NCBI RefSeq assembly: GCF_046630445.1
Contig: NC_092340.1
Location: forward strand, 38,440,501-38,504,500
Source of the DNA: Rutidosis leptorrhynchoides
Lineage: Eukaryota > Streptophyta > Magnoliopsida > Asterales > Asteraceae
DNA: 64,000 bases
Reading direction: 5' to 3'
Made by a program: the position numbers and the translations under genes. A model generated the notes under the pieces. That model did not search any database and was not told the origin of the DNA. It worked only from the letters and a program-made list of their open reading frames with translations. This document shows, piece by piece, positions 11,933 to 25,126 of this stretch; within the stretch, counting starts at the first letter, position 1, and every line of letters begins with the position of its first letter.

Positions 11933-13240
11933 TCACTGAATATCCTATTAGTTATAAAAATAAGAAAAATTATATAAGTTATCAAATTAATAGACTTTTC
12001 TGATTTTGCCCACGTTTCGAATAGCCAAAAGATGCAGCAGATGGGCAGGATTCGTTTAGTCTCAATATAATTGAGTAATGTTTGGCTTCAATAACCCGGT
12101 CCACGTACAAATTCAACTATTACTACGAACCAGAAAATGGATGTCTATCAATTTAACCACTTAAAATAATTTTTCGTTTTGAAATTTTAGAGAAGAAATA
12201 CAAAAAATTCTATGTCCTATAAACTAGAGCGTCGAGAAATAAGAAAGAAAAAGATTGCGCGTCGAAAAATGGCGAAAAATAAAAGGTCGAAAAAATAGAA
12301 ATAAAAAGAAAGTAGCGCGTTGTAACTTAAAAAAAAAACTAAAAACTAAGAATTAAAAGTTGCGTCTAAAAATATTAAAGCTTAGAGAAATACTATATCC
12401 CATAACGGCAATAACTTAAAAAGTACTTAAAATATTAAAAATGGCGTCGCAAATTTCTAAAGCACCTAAATCTTAGTCTAAAGAAAAAGCACTTAAGGGA
12501 TTTTACGGCAAAGCCTAAAAATCTAGAAATAAAAATAACTATGGCAAAAACTATGACTTAAAACTAAATACGAGCGAAAAATACAAATATTATGCTAAAA
12601 TAAATTAAAAGTTACAAAATGTAAAAATAAACTTAAAGTTGTAAAAAGTACAATTTTTATAAAAATATTATTTTTATATTATTTATTTTATAAAAGTATT
12701 TATTTTTTAATTTATTAAAACTAATTAAACTAAATATACAAAATAAATAATAAAACTAAACTAATTAATTAAATAAACAACCCTAATTAGGGTTTTAATA
12801 AATAATAATAATAATAATTATAAATTAATTAAAACCCTAAACTGGTCGGCTGAGGTTTCAGACCAGTCAAATCACCTCATGCGATCGCATGAGGTGTTAA
12901 TTGATTTTTCATGCGATCGCATGAGCTGCGGATCCGGGCCAAATGCTGGGCTGCTACAGTGTAGGGCCTCGAGTGTTTTTTTGTTTTTTTTTGTTTTTAA
13001 AATAAATAAATATTTATATAAATTAAATAAAAACTTAATTCTTAAAAACTAAAAATAAAGATAAAGAAACTTTATAATTCTATATATATATGTAACAAAC
13101 TCTTAAATATATATATTTTTTGTTATTTTTTTTATATTTAAAACGTATTTTTACAAAAGCGTATTTTTATAAAAGTAAACTAAAAATTAATAAAAATCTT
13201 TTATTTATAGCGTTGCGCTTTCGGCGTTTAAGCAAGAGTG
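11933..13240 (-). other. Athila 5' leader
   Basis: About 1.3 kb between PBS and gag with no long frame. It is A-rich, with runs such as CTAAAAATATTAAAG. A pair of GCGATCGC palindromes lies at 12,877-12,924. On the minus strand, GACTGGTCTG follows the pair here and also follows the 3' pair near 5,040, so the two neighbourhoods share more than the palindromes. Confidence 0.7.
12877..12924. repeat. Pair of GCGATCGC palindromes in the Athila leader
   Basis: CTCATGCGATCGCATGAG (12,877-12,894) and TCATGCGATCGCATGA (12,909-12,924), centres 31 bp apart. Both are perfect palindromes, and the flanking arms extend the symmetry (CTC...GAG). Confidence 0.95.
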
Positions 13241-13258
13241 TCCCCGGCAGTGGCGCCA
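13241..13258 (-). other. Athila primer-binding site (tRNA-Asp type)
   Basis: Minus-strand TGGCGCCACTGCCGGGGA, eight bases after the LTR end. It is the class of PBS used by Athila elements, complementary to the 3' end of tRNA-Asp, and sets the polarity of the element. Confidence 0.85.
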
Positions 13259-13266
13259 AAAATACT

Positions 13267-15230
13267 TGATGTTATGCGAGGGGTATATAAAATAGTTATA
13301 AATTTACAAGAAAATACTATTAAATACGATACAATTTTACACAAGTGATTTATTTATTTATAGAATGGATATACCTAAACCTTGCTACAACACTTATAGA
13401 CAGTGTACCTAATCGTACAGTAGTGAGTTTTTAGTAAGTCCGGTTCGTTCCACAGGGATCTTTTAAACAAGCTTAACGCTATATTTTTAAAACTATATTT
13501 GTAAAAATACAAAAATATATATAAGTAGTATTATTATTATAAAAGGGGGGTTTTTACCGGTTAATGACCGGTTTGTCGATTTTAAAACTTCAGTCGCAGT
13601 TAAAACCTAATGTAAAATATTAAAAATAAATATAACTTAAATTAAAGCGTAAATTAAATAACGATAATGAAATTGTGATAAATAAAAATGCGATAAAATC
13701 AAATTGCAATAATTAAAAAGTACGATAATTAAAAGTGCAATTAAATAAAATGACAATAAATAAAAGTGCGATAATTAAAAGTGCAATTAAATATGAAATA
13801 TATAAATTATGCTTATTTAAACTTCCGTAATCATGATGTTTGACGTGTTGATTTTAGTTTTATTACCATGGGTTAATTGTCCTTTGTCCTGGATTATTCG
13901 ATATGTCCATACGGATTTGTCCATAATAGTCCATCAGTCATGATCATAAAGTGCGAAAGTCTTCGTCAAATTATTCTTATTCCCGAAGTCAAATATTCCA
14001 ACTAATTGGGATTCGAATTGTAACAAGGTCTTAATACTTTGTTTAATGAATACACCAGGTTATCGACTGCGTGTAAGCCAAGGTTTTAATACTTTGTTAA
14101 CAATTACACCAATTACCCTTGAATGTAATCCACCCCTGTTTCAACAAGTCTATTAACTATTAATCCAGTTCCGTATCCGGTAAAATGAACAATTATTGGT
14201 ATTTATAGATATCCCGCCCACCGTACCCAGTCAAGCGTATGTGGTTATATATAAATACGTCAAATTATCAGTCTATATATTAATTTAACGAGGTATCGTT
14301 TAGTTAATATAAAACCCATTAATAGCCCATAGTCTAATTTTCACAAGTGTCATTCTTTTGTCCAAACCCAATTATGGTCCAAAGCCCAATTACCCAATTT
14401 TAATATTTTAGCCCAACATCATGATTACTTCGTCTTAAATAAGCATAATAATAACTTAGCTACGAGACATTAAATTAAAAATAACATTAACCATAACTTA
14501 CAGTGATTAAAAATAGCATAGCGTTACACGGATAGAATTTCAACTTACACCCTTACAACATTCGCTAACATACCCTTATTATTAGAATTTAAAATTAAAA
14601 TTAAAATTAAAATATAATATATATATATTTACGTATATGAATGAGAAGAGAAAAAGATGGATATAAACTGAGCCAAAATCGCGAATTTATAGGGGTGTGG
14701 CCTGCCACCCACTGCCATGCGATCGCATGGAAAATGGTCATGCTGGCCATGCGATCGCATGGCCCTGGAATTCAGCTCACATGTCTTTGTTTGCATTCTG
14801 CCGACGGTTTTTATTATAATATATAATATATAAATAATTTATATAATTATTTAAATATTATATTTTATTCTTGTGCATAGTTAACTCATAATTTTTAGTC
14901 CGTTGCGTCGAGCATTGAGAGTTGACTTTGGTCCCGGTTCCGGATTTTCGAACGTCCTTGGGTACAATTTAATATCTTGTATTTTGCGTTTCGCGTCTTG
15001 TACTCTTGTAATTTTGAGACGTTTCTCACCAATAATTTGAACCACTTTGATTGTATTTTGTACTTTTGATCTTTTTGGTCGTTTGCGTCTTCAATTCATC
15101 GAATCTGTCTTTTGTCTTCACCTTTTATTATTTAAACGAATATCACTTGTAAATAGAACAGTCGCAACTAAAAGCTTGTCTTTCTTGAGGGATAATGCTA
15201 TTAAATATATGTTCGTTTTTAGCATTATCA
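13267..15230 (-). mobile_element. Athila 5' LTR
   Basis: The minus-strand repeat begins TGATAATGCTAAAAACG at 15,230 and ends CGCATAACATCA at 13,267, so the ends form the short inverted repeat TGAT/ATCA. Length is 1,964 bp. It carries a promoter module with two GCGATCGC palindromes and a TATA box (14,764-14,685). The left end is fixed by the PBS; the right end by the abrupt start of a Tekay integrase frame. Confidence 0.85.
14685..14764 (-). promoter_or_regulatory. Athila LTR promoter: palindrome pair plus TATA box
   Basis: Minus-strand order: a 20-bp perfect palindrome GGCCATGCGATCGCATGGCC (14,764-14,745), a 14-bp gap, CCATGCGATCGCATGG (14,730-14,715), a 22-bp gap, then CTATAAAT (14,692-14,685). 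Palindrome centres are 32 bp apart. The same layout recurs in the gypsy LTR at 60,167-60,245. Confidence 0.75.
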
Positions 15231-16543
15231 GAATTTGGAGATATGAGAGAAATGGTACTTAGAGAAGCTCATAAAACCAGATACTCAATACATCCTGGAA
15301 CGGGGAAGATGTACAAGGATCTCAAGAAATATTTTTGGTGGCCAGGTATGAAAGCCGATGTTGCTAAATACGTAGGGGAATGTTTGACGTGTTCTAAGGT
15401 CAAAGCGGAGCATCAGAAACCATCAGGTCTACTTCAACAACCCGAAATCCCGGAATGGAAATGGGAAAACATTACCATGGATTTCATCACTAAATTGCCA
15501 AGGACTGCAAGTGGTTTTGATACTATTTGGGTAATAGTTGATCGTCTCACCAAATCAGTACACTTCCTGCCAATAAAAGAAGATGACAAAATGGAGAAGT
15601 TAGCACGACTGTATTTGAAGGAAGTCGTCTCCAGACATGGAATACCAATCTCTATTATCTCTGATAGGGATGGCAGATTTATTTCAAGATTCTGGCAGAC
15701 ATTACAGCAAGCATTAGGAACTCGTCTAGACATGAGTACTGCCTATCATCCACAAACTGATGGGCAGAGTGAAAGGATGATACAAACGCTTGAAGACATG
15801 TTACGAGCATGTGTTATTGATTTCGGAAACAGTTGGGATCGACATCTACCGTTAGCAGAATTTTCCTACAACAATAGCTACCATTCAAGCATTGAGATGG
15901 CGCCGTTTGAAGCACTTTATGGTAGAAAGTGCAGGTCTCCGATTTGTTGGAGTGAAGTGGGGGATAGACAGATTATGGGTCCAGAGATAATACAAGAAAC
16001 TACCGAGAAGATCATCCAAATTCAACAACGGTTGAAAACCGCCCAAAGTCGACAAAAGAGCTACGCCGACATTAAAAGAAAAGATATAAAATTTGAAATT
16101 GGAGAGATGGTCATGCTTAAGGTTGCACCTTGGAAAGGTGTTGTTCGATTTGGTAAACGAGGCCAATTAAATCCAAGGTATATAGGACCATTCAAGATTA
16201 TTGATCGTGTCGGACCAGTAGCTTACCGACTTGAATTACCACAACAACTCGCGGCTGTACATAACACTTTTCACGTCTCAAATTTGAAGAAATGTTTTAC
16301 TAAAGAAGATCTCACTATTCTGCTAGACGAAATCCAAATCAACGAAAAATTCAATTCGTCGAAGAACCCGTTGAAATAATGGATCGTGAGGTTAAAAGAC
16401 TTAAGCAAAACAAGATAGCAATTGTTAAAGTTCAATGGAATGCTCGTAGAGGACCCGAGTTCACCTGGAAACGAGAAGATCAGATGAAGAAGAAATACCC
16501 ACACTTATTTCCAGAAGATACGTCAACACCTCCAACTGCTTAA
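15231..16543 (+). pseudogene. Tekay-like integrase and chromodomain remnant
   Basis: The frame enters from the Athila LTR (the first 12 residues of the open frame are LTR-derived) and is integrase from about 15,240. It shows an H-H-C-C finger (HKTRYSIH ... CLTC), then DDE residues in [17 protein letters not shown] and DGQSERM, a GPY/F-type C-terminus ([21 protein letters not shown]), and finally a chromodomain-like tail. The main frame stops at 16,377, but the tail (MDREVKRLKQ ... FTWKRED) continues in another frame to the stop at about 16,541. One base lost near 16,350 explains this. Protease, RT and RNase H would lie beyond the Athila insertion, outside the window. The chromodomain and GPY/F module place it in the chromoviruses. 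Confidence 0.85.
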
Positions 16544-16578
16544 AATTTCGGGACGAAATTTATTTAACGGGTAGGTAC
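16544..16578 (+). other. Polypurine-tract region of the Tekay-like element
   Basis: AAATTTCGGGACGAAATTT followed by AACGGGTAGGTAC leads directly to the LTR start. Near-identical phrases stand next to the LTRs at 54,228 (+) and 61,196 (-), so this is a shared 3' border signal of these families. Confidence 0.65.
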
Positions 16579-19500
16579 TGTAGTGACCCGAACTTTTCCA
16601 TGTTTATATATATTAAATGAAATTGTTATTTACATGGTTAAGTGTTTCCAACATGTTAAGCAATCAAACTTGTTAAGACTTGATTAATTGAAATAGGTTT
16701 CATATAGACAATTGACCACCCAATTTGACCGGTGTTTCACGAACGTTAAAACTTGTAAAAACTATATGATGACATATATATGATTATATATATAGTTAAC
16801 ATGATATTATGATAAGTAAGTATCTCATTAGGTATTGTAACAATGAGTTATATACATAAAATTGAGTTTATTGAATTAAGAAACTCGAAACGATATATAT
16901 AACGATTATCGTTAAAACAACGTCTTACTAAATACATATGAATCATATTAAGATATTAATGCACAATGTTTAATCATGATAAATGATAAGTAAACATGTC
17001 ATTAAGTGTATTAACAATGAACTACATATGTAAAAACAAGACTACTAACTTAATGAATTCGAAATGAGACATATATGTAACGATTATCATTGTAACAACA
17101 TTTAACTGTATATATATCATACTAAGATATATTAATATATCATAATATCATGATAATGTAATAATTTAACATCTCTTTAGATATAATAAACAATGGGTTA
17201 ACAACATTTAACAAGATCGTTAACCTAAAGGTTTCAAAACAACATTTACATGTAACGACTAACGATGACTTAACGACTCAGTTAAAATGTATATAAATGT
17301 AGTGTTTTAATATGTATTCATACACTTTTGAAATAATTCAAGACACTTATCAAAATACTTCTACATAACAAAAATTCTTACAATTACATCCTCGTTCAGT
17401 TTCATCAACAATTCTACTCGTATGCACCCGTATTCGTACTCGTACAATACACAGCTTTTAGATGTATGTACTATTAGTATATACACTCCAATGATCAGCT
17501 CTTAGCAGCCCATGTGAGTCACCTAACACATGTGGGAACCATCATTTGGCAACTAGCATGAAATATCTCATAAAATTACAAAAATATTAGTAATCATTCA
17601 TGACTTATTTACATGTAAACAAAATTACACATCCTTTATATCTAATCCATATACCAATGACCAAAAATACCTACAAACACTTTCAATCTTCAATTTACTT
17701 CATCTAATTGATCTCTCTCAAGTTCTATCTTCAAGTTCTAAGTGTTCTTCATAAATTCTATAAGTTCTAGTTTCATAAAATCAAGAATACTTCCAAGTTT
17801 GCTAGCTTACTTCCAATCTTGTAAAGTGATCATCCAACCTCAAGAAATCTTTCTTATTTACAGTAAGATATCTTTCTAATACAAGGTAATACTCATATTC
17901 AAACTTTGATTCAATTTCTATAACTATAACAATCTTATTTCGAGTGAAAATCTTACTTGAATTTGTTTTCGTGTCATGATTCTGCTTCAAGAACTTTCAA
18001 GCCATCCAAGGATCCTTTGAAGCTAGATCCATTTGTCTCTTTTCTAGTAGGTTTATCCACAAAAGTTAAGGTAGTAATGATGTTCATAACATCATTCGAT
18101 TCATACATATAAAGCTATCTTATTCGAAGGTTTAAACTTGAAATCACTAGAACATAGTTTAGTTAATTCTAAACTTGTTCGCAAACAAAAGTTAATCCTT
18201 CTAACTTGACTTTTAAAATCAACTAAACACATGTTCTATATCTATATTATATGTTAACTTAATGATTTAAAACCTGAAAACACGAAAAACACCGTAAAAT
18301 CGGACATACGCCGTCGTAGTAACACCGCGGGCTGTTTTGGGTTTGATAATTAAAAACTATGATAAACTTTGATTTAAAAGTTGTTCTTCTAGGAAAATGA
18401 TTTTTCTTATGAACATGAAACTATATCCAAAAAACATGGTTAAACTCAAAGTGGAAGTATGTTTTTCAAAATGGTCATCAAGACGTCGTTCTTTCGACTG
18501 AAATGAGTACCTCTTACAAAAACGACTTGTAACTTATATTTCTGACTATAAACCTATACTTTTTCTGTTTAGATTCATAAAATAGAGTTCAATATGAAAC
18601 CATAGAAATTTGATTCACTCAAAATGGATTTAAAACGAAGAAGTTATGGGTAAAACAAGATTGGATATTTTTTTATTGTTGTAGCTACGGGAAATATTGT
18701 AACAATTCTATACAAATCATATCCTAGCTAACTTATATTGTATTATACATGTATTCTAATATATTATGTAATCTTGGGATACCATAGACACGTATGCAAA
18801 TGTTTTGACGTATCATATCGACCCATGTATATATATTATTTGGAACAACCATAGACACTCTATATGCAGTAATGTTGGAGTTAGCTATATAGGGTTGAGG
18901 TTGATTCCAAAAATATATATACTTTAAGTTGTGATCTAGCCTGAGACGTGTATACAATGGGTCGTGGATTGATTCAAGATAATATATATCAATTTATTTC
19001 TGTACATCTAATTGTGGATAACTAGTTGTAGGTTACTAACGAGGACAGCTGACTTAATAAACTTAAAATATTAAAACGTATTAAAAATGTTGTAAATATA
19101 TTTTGAACATACTTTGATATATATGTACATATTTGTTATAGGTTCGTGAATCGACCAGTGGCCAAGTCTTACTTCTCGACGAAGTAAAAATATGTGAAAG
19201 TGAGTTATAGTCCCACTTTTAAAAACTAATATTTTGGGATGAGAATACATGCAGTTTTATAAATGTTTTACGAAATAGACACAAGTAAATGAAAGTACAT
19301 TATATGGGTGAATGATCGAAGCCGAATATGCCCCTTTTGCTTGGTAACCTAAGAATTAGTAAACCGATCTACTAATTGACGCGAATCCTAAAGATAGATC
19401 TATTGGGCCTAACGAACCCCATCCAAAGTACCGGATGCTTTAGTACTTCGATGTTGTTTTTATCATGTCCGAAGGATTTCTCGGAATGATATGGGATATT

Positions 19501-20028
19501 CTTATATGCATCTTATTAATGTCGGTTACCAGGTGTTCACCATATGAATGATTTTTATCTCTATGTATGGGATGTATATTGAAATATGAAATCTTGTGGT
19601 TTATTATTATGATTTGATAATATATAGGTTAAACCTACAACTTACCAACATTTTTGTTGACGTTTTAAGCATGTTTATTCTCAGGTGATTATTAAGAGCT
19701 TCCGCCGTTGCATACTAAAATAAGGACAAGATTTGGAGTCCATGCTTGTATGATATTATGTAAAAACTGCATTCAAGAAACTTATTTTTGATGTAATATG
19801 TTCTTATTGTAAACCATTATGTAATGGTCGTGTGTAAACGGTATATTTTAGATTATCATTATTTGATAATCTACGTAATGCTTTTTAAACCTTTATAGAT
19901 AAAATAAAGGTTATGGTTGTTTTAAAAATGAATGCAGTCTTTGAAAAACGTCTCATATAGAGGTCAAAACCTCGCGATGAAATCAATTAATATGGAACGT
20001 TTATAATCAATATGAACGGGACATTTCA
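16579..20028 (+). mobile_element. 3' LTR of the Tekay-like element
   Basis: Starts TGTAGTGACCCGAAC and ends CGGGACATTTCA, 3,450 bp. It follows the integrase/chromodomain remnant and polypurine tract, so it is the 3' LTR. The segment about 19,360-19,560 is homologous, in reverse, to about 1,000-1,150 of the LTR at 519-4,140. No gene is visible inside. The downstream flank is copia leader sequence. Confidence 0.85.
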
Positions 20029-20312
20029 GGATTAGCGTAGAAGGGATTAAACATGCCAAGTGAAATAATTGATTATCACTAAATCTCGCAGAACCTAAGA
20101 ATTTCATAATGGATGAAATTGGTAATATAGTTACCTACCTAAATAGCTTATGATTGGCGATCCGCGGTAAACCCGTCGTTACCATAAGTGAAATATGGAT
20201 CTTAGCCTTGTTAATTATAATTGTTTGAATATTGAACACACTTGGGTAATTATCTTAATAAGGATTAAATATATCAAATTAACTAATACAACTTACTTTA
20301 AAAATATGATAG
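20029..20312 (+). other. Copia leader upstream of gag
   Basis: AT-rich, without a reading frame. It joins the Tekay 3' LTR to the copia gag ATG. The copia 5' LTR and PBS are not seen here and must lie on the far side of the nested insertions, left of the window. Confidence 0.55.
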
Positions 20313-23300
20313 ATGTCTGCAACAAACACAAATCCTACTCCGTCATCAATCACTAATTTCTGCCTTAAAGGGCTCCTCGAAAAGGACAAGCTTACGGGCT
20401 TGAACTACATGGACTGGCTTCGCAAGCTAAGAATTGCTCTTAGGATAGAAGGAAAGATCAGGACAATTGAGGAACCCTTACCGGCAGAACCCGGATCGAG
20501 AGCTACTCAAGCGGCTAGGGACGATTTTGAAAAACGGCGTTCCGAGTCTAATGAGGTAGCATGCTTGATGTTGGCGACCATGTCTCCAGAGCTCCAAAAG
20601 GGCATGGAGAGCTTAGGGTCGTACGACATGCTTAACCAACTAAAGGACATGTTCCAACAACAAGCAAAGCAAGAAAGGTTTGACACCGTGAAAGCTCTCG
20701 TATCTTGCAAAATGGCAACGGGAAGTAGCGTAAGTGTCCATGTACTACAAATGAAAGGGTACATAGACTGGCTGGAGCGCCTTGGTTTTTCCATAAGTCA
20801 GGAGCTTGCAACGGATTTTATCCTGAACTCGCTGACTAGTGCATATGAAGGATTCATTATGAACTATAATATGAACAATATGGAGAAAACAATCATGGAG
20901 CTCCATGACATGTTGAAAACCGCTGAGGCTAACATGGCCAAAGCTAAACCCGCAACTACCGTCCTAGCCATTCATGAAAGTGGGATCAAGAAGAAGAAAA
21001 ACAAAACAAAGGGCAAGAACAAGGGCAAGGGTAAGATTGGCACGTCCAACTTCAAACCTAAACCTAAGGGCATTGCTAACTCTTCTACTTCAAAGATCCC
21101 GTAAACCAAGTCTCCTGAAGAAGCAATATGCTTCCATTGTGGGGAGAAAGGACATTGGAGGCACAATTGTACCAAGTAACTTAATGAACTACGGGCTAAG
21201 GGAGTCGCCATACCTTTAGGTTTGTTCATGATTGAACTAAACAATACTACTATTTCTAATTCTTGGGTATTGGACACGGGATGTGGTACTCACATTTGTA
21301 CAAATGTGCAGGGACTCACAAGAAGTAGGAAGCTGAAGACCAAAGAGCTCAATCTAATCATGGGGAACAAGAATGTTGCCTCTGTTAACATGATTGGAGA
21401 ATGCAAGCTTTCTTTTGATTCTAGTCTATGTATTGTTTTATCTAATGTTTGCTACAGTGCCGAAATGGCAAGAAACATTATATCTTTTGATGCTTTATAT
21501 AATGATGGTTTTGATTTTAGTTTTGATAATGGATCAATACTTGTTCACAAAAATGGGATGTTTTATTTCAAGGCTAGTCCTTGTAAAGACATCTTAGAAA
21601 CCACAGCAAAGCTAAATGATAGTTCAATCTACAATGTTGATTCATCCAAAGATGTTTTGGATAAAACGTATCTATGGCATTGTCGTTTAGGACATATAAG
21701 CAAGAAACGCATAGCAAAACTTCAGTCAGGTGGAATTTTAGAATCATTTGATGTTACATCATATGACGAATGTGAATCTTGCTTGTTAGGAAAAATGACA
21801 AAAGCACCTTTCACAGGAAACTGTGAAAGGGGAAATGATCTGTTGGAGTTGGTACACACTGATGTGTGTGGTCCATTCAGATCGCCTACTAGACACCAGG
21901 AACGATACTTCGTTACATTTACTGATGACTTCAGTAGATATGGTTATGTTTATTTAATTAAACAAAAGTCTGAAACTTTAGGAGTGTTCAAGGCATACCA
22001 AAATGAAGTAGAAAATCAACTGAACAAAAGAATTAAGATTCTCCGATATGATAGAGGTGGTGAATATCTTAATGATGAATTTCGTGATCATCTACGGGGT
22101 TGTGGGATAATCTAACAATTAGATCCTCCTAGAACACCACAACATAATGGTGTGGCTGAAAGGAGGAATCGAACATTATTTGATATGGTTCGATCCATGA
22201 TGAGCCGTACAAAGCTTCCAATCAGTTTTTGGGGCTATGCCCTACAAACTGCCGCAAGGATCCTTAACCTCATCCCAACCAAGAAATTTTCTAAAACACC
22301 TTATGAGATATGGCATGGTAAAACTGTGTCTCTCTCATATCTAAGAATCTGGGGTTGTGAGGCTTAAGTTCGTCGTGAAGCTCAAGATAAACTTGAACCC
22401 AGATCCGAAAAGTGTTTATTTGTTGGTTACCCGACTGATTCTTTTGGATATTTGTTTTACAACCCTACTGAGAACAAAGTCTTTGTGTCCAGAAGGGGAG
22501 TCTTCCTTGAAAAGGATCTCATATCAAAAGGAACCAGTGGGAGCAAAATTGACCTTGAAGAAATTCAAGAATCAACCGACATGGAAACTGATATTGGAAC
22601 CGATTCTCCTCAAGAGGTCGACGAGCCTGCAGTTGAAAGAGAAACTGACCTACAGCCACCACTCATACGTAGATATGATAGAGTGTGTCGAACACCAAAG
22701 AAATATAATTTACACATATTTGAGGGTGACGACGAAAATATAGATTCTGATGAACCTATTACCTATCAGGAAGCAATGACAGGCCCCGAGTCTGTTAAAT
22801 GGAAGGAGGCTATGGACAATGAGATCCAATACCGGGTACAAAAACCATTGGGTGTAAGTGGGTCTTCAAGAAGAAGACCGATATGGATAGAAATGTACAC
22901 ACATTCAAAACCAGACTGGTGGCTAAGGGTTACACGCAACAATATGGTGTAGACTATGATGAAACATTTTCACCAGTAGCTATGTTGAAATCCATTAGAA
23001 TACTTCTTGCCATAGCTGCATTTTATGACTATGAGATATGGCAAATGGATGTAAAAACAGCTTTCCTTAATGGTAAGCTAACAGAGGATGTGTTTATGAC
23101 ACAACCTGAGGGTTATGTACATCCTAAGTATCCTAATAGTGTGTGCAAGCTTCAAAAGTCCATTTATGGACTTAAATAAGCTTCTCGTAGCTGAAATCTT
23201 TGCTTTAATGAGAAAATCAAAGAATTTGGTTTTATTAGAGGCGAAGATAAGCCATGTGTCTATGTTAGGTCTAGTGGGAGTGTTGTAGTCTTCCTTGTAC

Positions 23301-24292
23301 TATATGTCGATGACATATTACTCATGGGAAACGATATCCCGACATTGAAAGATGTCAAAGCTTGGCTAAGGAAATGTTTCTCCATGAAAGACATAGGAGA
23401 TGCATCATATATTTTAGGAATAAAGATCTATCGAGATAGGTCAAGGAGATTAATTGGGCTAAACCAAAGTGCATATATAGATAAGATACTGAAGAAATTC
23501 GGTATGCATAACTCCAAGAAAGGGTACGTTCCTATGAACCCTGGAATGATATTGAGCAAGTCTCAATGTCCTAATTCTGACTTGGATTCAGCTACCATGA
23601 GTCGGACTCCATATGCTTCAGCTATAGGATCGATCATGTATGCGATGATATGCACTAGGCCTGACGTGTCGTATGCACTAAGCATGACTAGTCGTTATCA
23701 GGCCAATCCTGGTGAAGCTCATTAGATAGCAGTCAAGAACATTCTAAAGTATCTTAGGAGGACTAAAGAGATGTTCTTGGTCTATGGTGGGAATGACGAG
23801 CTGAGCGTCAAAGGATGCTCTGACGCTATTTTCCAATCAGATAGAGATGATTGCTCTTCACAATCAGGATTTGTATTTATGTTGAACGGTGGAGCCGTCA
23901 CATGGAGAAGTGGCAAGCAAAGTACTATTGCTGATTCTACGACAGAAGCCGAGTATATAGCGGTAAATGAAGCTGCTAAAGAGGCCATGTGGATAAAGAA
24001 ATTCATCGGGGATCTGGGCGTGGTTCCTACAATCCATGATACTGTTGAGATTTTCTGCGACAATGTGAGTGCGGTTGTCGTGGCTCAAGAACCGAGGTCA
24101 CAAAAGCGCACACGGAACATACTCAGAAATTACCATTACATCCGTCAACTTGTAGCAGAAAATGACATATTATTAAGTAGAGTAGACACGACTAAGAACT
24201 TGACTGATCCTTTCACCAAGCCTTTGCCACAGACTAAGCATGATGCTCATAGCATGTCTATTGGTATTCGTGTCATTGATGATAAAGTTTGA
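20313..24292 (+). pseudogene. Ty1/copia gag-pol, degraded
   Basis: Gag starts at the ATG 20,313 and ends in a lysine-rich tail. A CCHC knuckle CFHCGEKGHWRHNC follows near 21,135, then protease with LDTGCGTH (about 21,270), integrase with an HCRLGH...CESC finger and D, D, E in HTDVCGPF, YDRGGEYL and HNGVAERR, RT with YVDDILL (about 23,305), and RNase H with STTEAEY (about 23,940). The protease-integrase-RT order marks Ty1/copia. Stops interrupt at 21,103-21,105, 21,177-21,179, 22,113-22,115, 22,365-22,367, 23,177-23,179, 23,192-23,194 and 23,723-23,725. A short deletion with frameshift lies near 22,840-22,860 at the start of RT. Several stops are TAA or TGA/TAG where the family has Gln or Trp, fitting C-to-T decay. 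I do not assign a lineage. Confidence 0.9.
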
Positions 24293-25126
24293 TTGTATTT
24301 TTATGTTAAGTTTGAAACTTTAAACATTGGGTAATAATATATATATTACAATTTGATCTGATGATTAATATGTTGAGATTATATTATACGCACGATGCGA
24401 TCATTTCATTGTATATTTCCATGTTTCATTTTGCATGTTTTAACTTCCAATGAATATCATTTCATAAACTTCCACAGTCGGTCATTCTTTAAGGAAGAGA
24501 GAATTGAATTAAGGCTGCTATGAAGTGTAGTAATATAGGCTTATATGAAACTACATTCATGAGGAACTTGATAGTTGATTCAAGGTTCTGGAATGACCAC
24601 ACTTAGACATTACTTCATGGTTTTAAGTCAAAAGGTAAGCTCTAAGATGGCAACATCATTTATCCTAGAGTGGATATGTATGAGAAATCCTGACACAAAC
24701 TATGTTATACTTTGACCTGTTTCTAACGTTGTGCGTAAATGCCGGTCATAAGGGAGCATATTGGGTATATCATGGAATGTGGTGGATGTCTATACAGTTG
24801 AAGCAATTTGTTCCTTCTTCTTTAAGCAAGTTTAAGCGATATCTCTGGGCCCCTCGTTGATTTGTGCTGAATTAAATGCATGGCCATGCTACGACTGAAT
24901 TAATGCAATTGCAGTCTATTTGATCACCACAAATCTCCATCGGAAACATAATCTTGAACGATGATGATTGACACTTAACCATGTCACACGTTCATATAGA
25001 TATCTTGAACAAAAGGATGATTGATATAAATCAAAATATAGGAGTCTAACGTAGCAGACTAGTTGTTGCACATGGTGTGTCTTTTAAGACAAGCCAATAT
25101 TATTAATGTCAGTGCAAGTGGGAGTC
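24293..25126 (+). other. Copia 3' untranslated region and polypurine tract
   Basis: About 830 bp without a long frame between the RNase H stop and the 3' LTR. It ends in the purine-rich GTGCAAGTGGGAGTC immediately before the LTR, the usual copia polypurine tract. Confidence 0.7.

Larger units (their letters stand above)
4141..15230 (-). mobile_element. Athila-type Ty3/gypsy retrotransposon, 3' end missing
   Basis: Order on the minus strand: 5' LTR (15,230-13,267), tRNA-Asp-type PBS, a 1.3-kb leader, gag-protease-RT-RNaseH-integrase (11,932-6,632), then a 2.5-kb 3' region with small frames. The Athila assignment rests on the PBS type, the gag and integrase motifs, and the long region between pol and the 3' LTR. 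The 3' LTR is not in the window because another gypsy element entered at 4,140. The right border lies in the integrase of a Tekay-like element at 15,231; GAATT after the LTR is the expected target duplication but its partner is not visible. Confidence 0.85.

Noticed and set aside
12877-12924. GCGATCGC as the cyanobacterial HIP1 repeat or bacterial contamination
   Set aside because: The motif is inside clearly plant LTR elements, always paired and near TATA boxes or leaders, not dispersed as in cyanobacteria.
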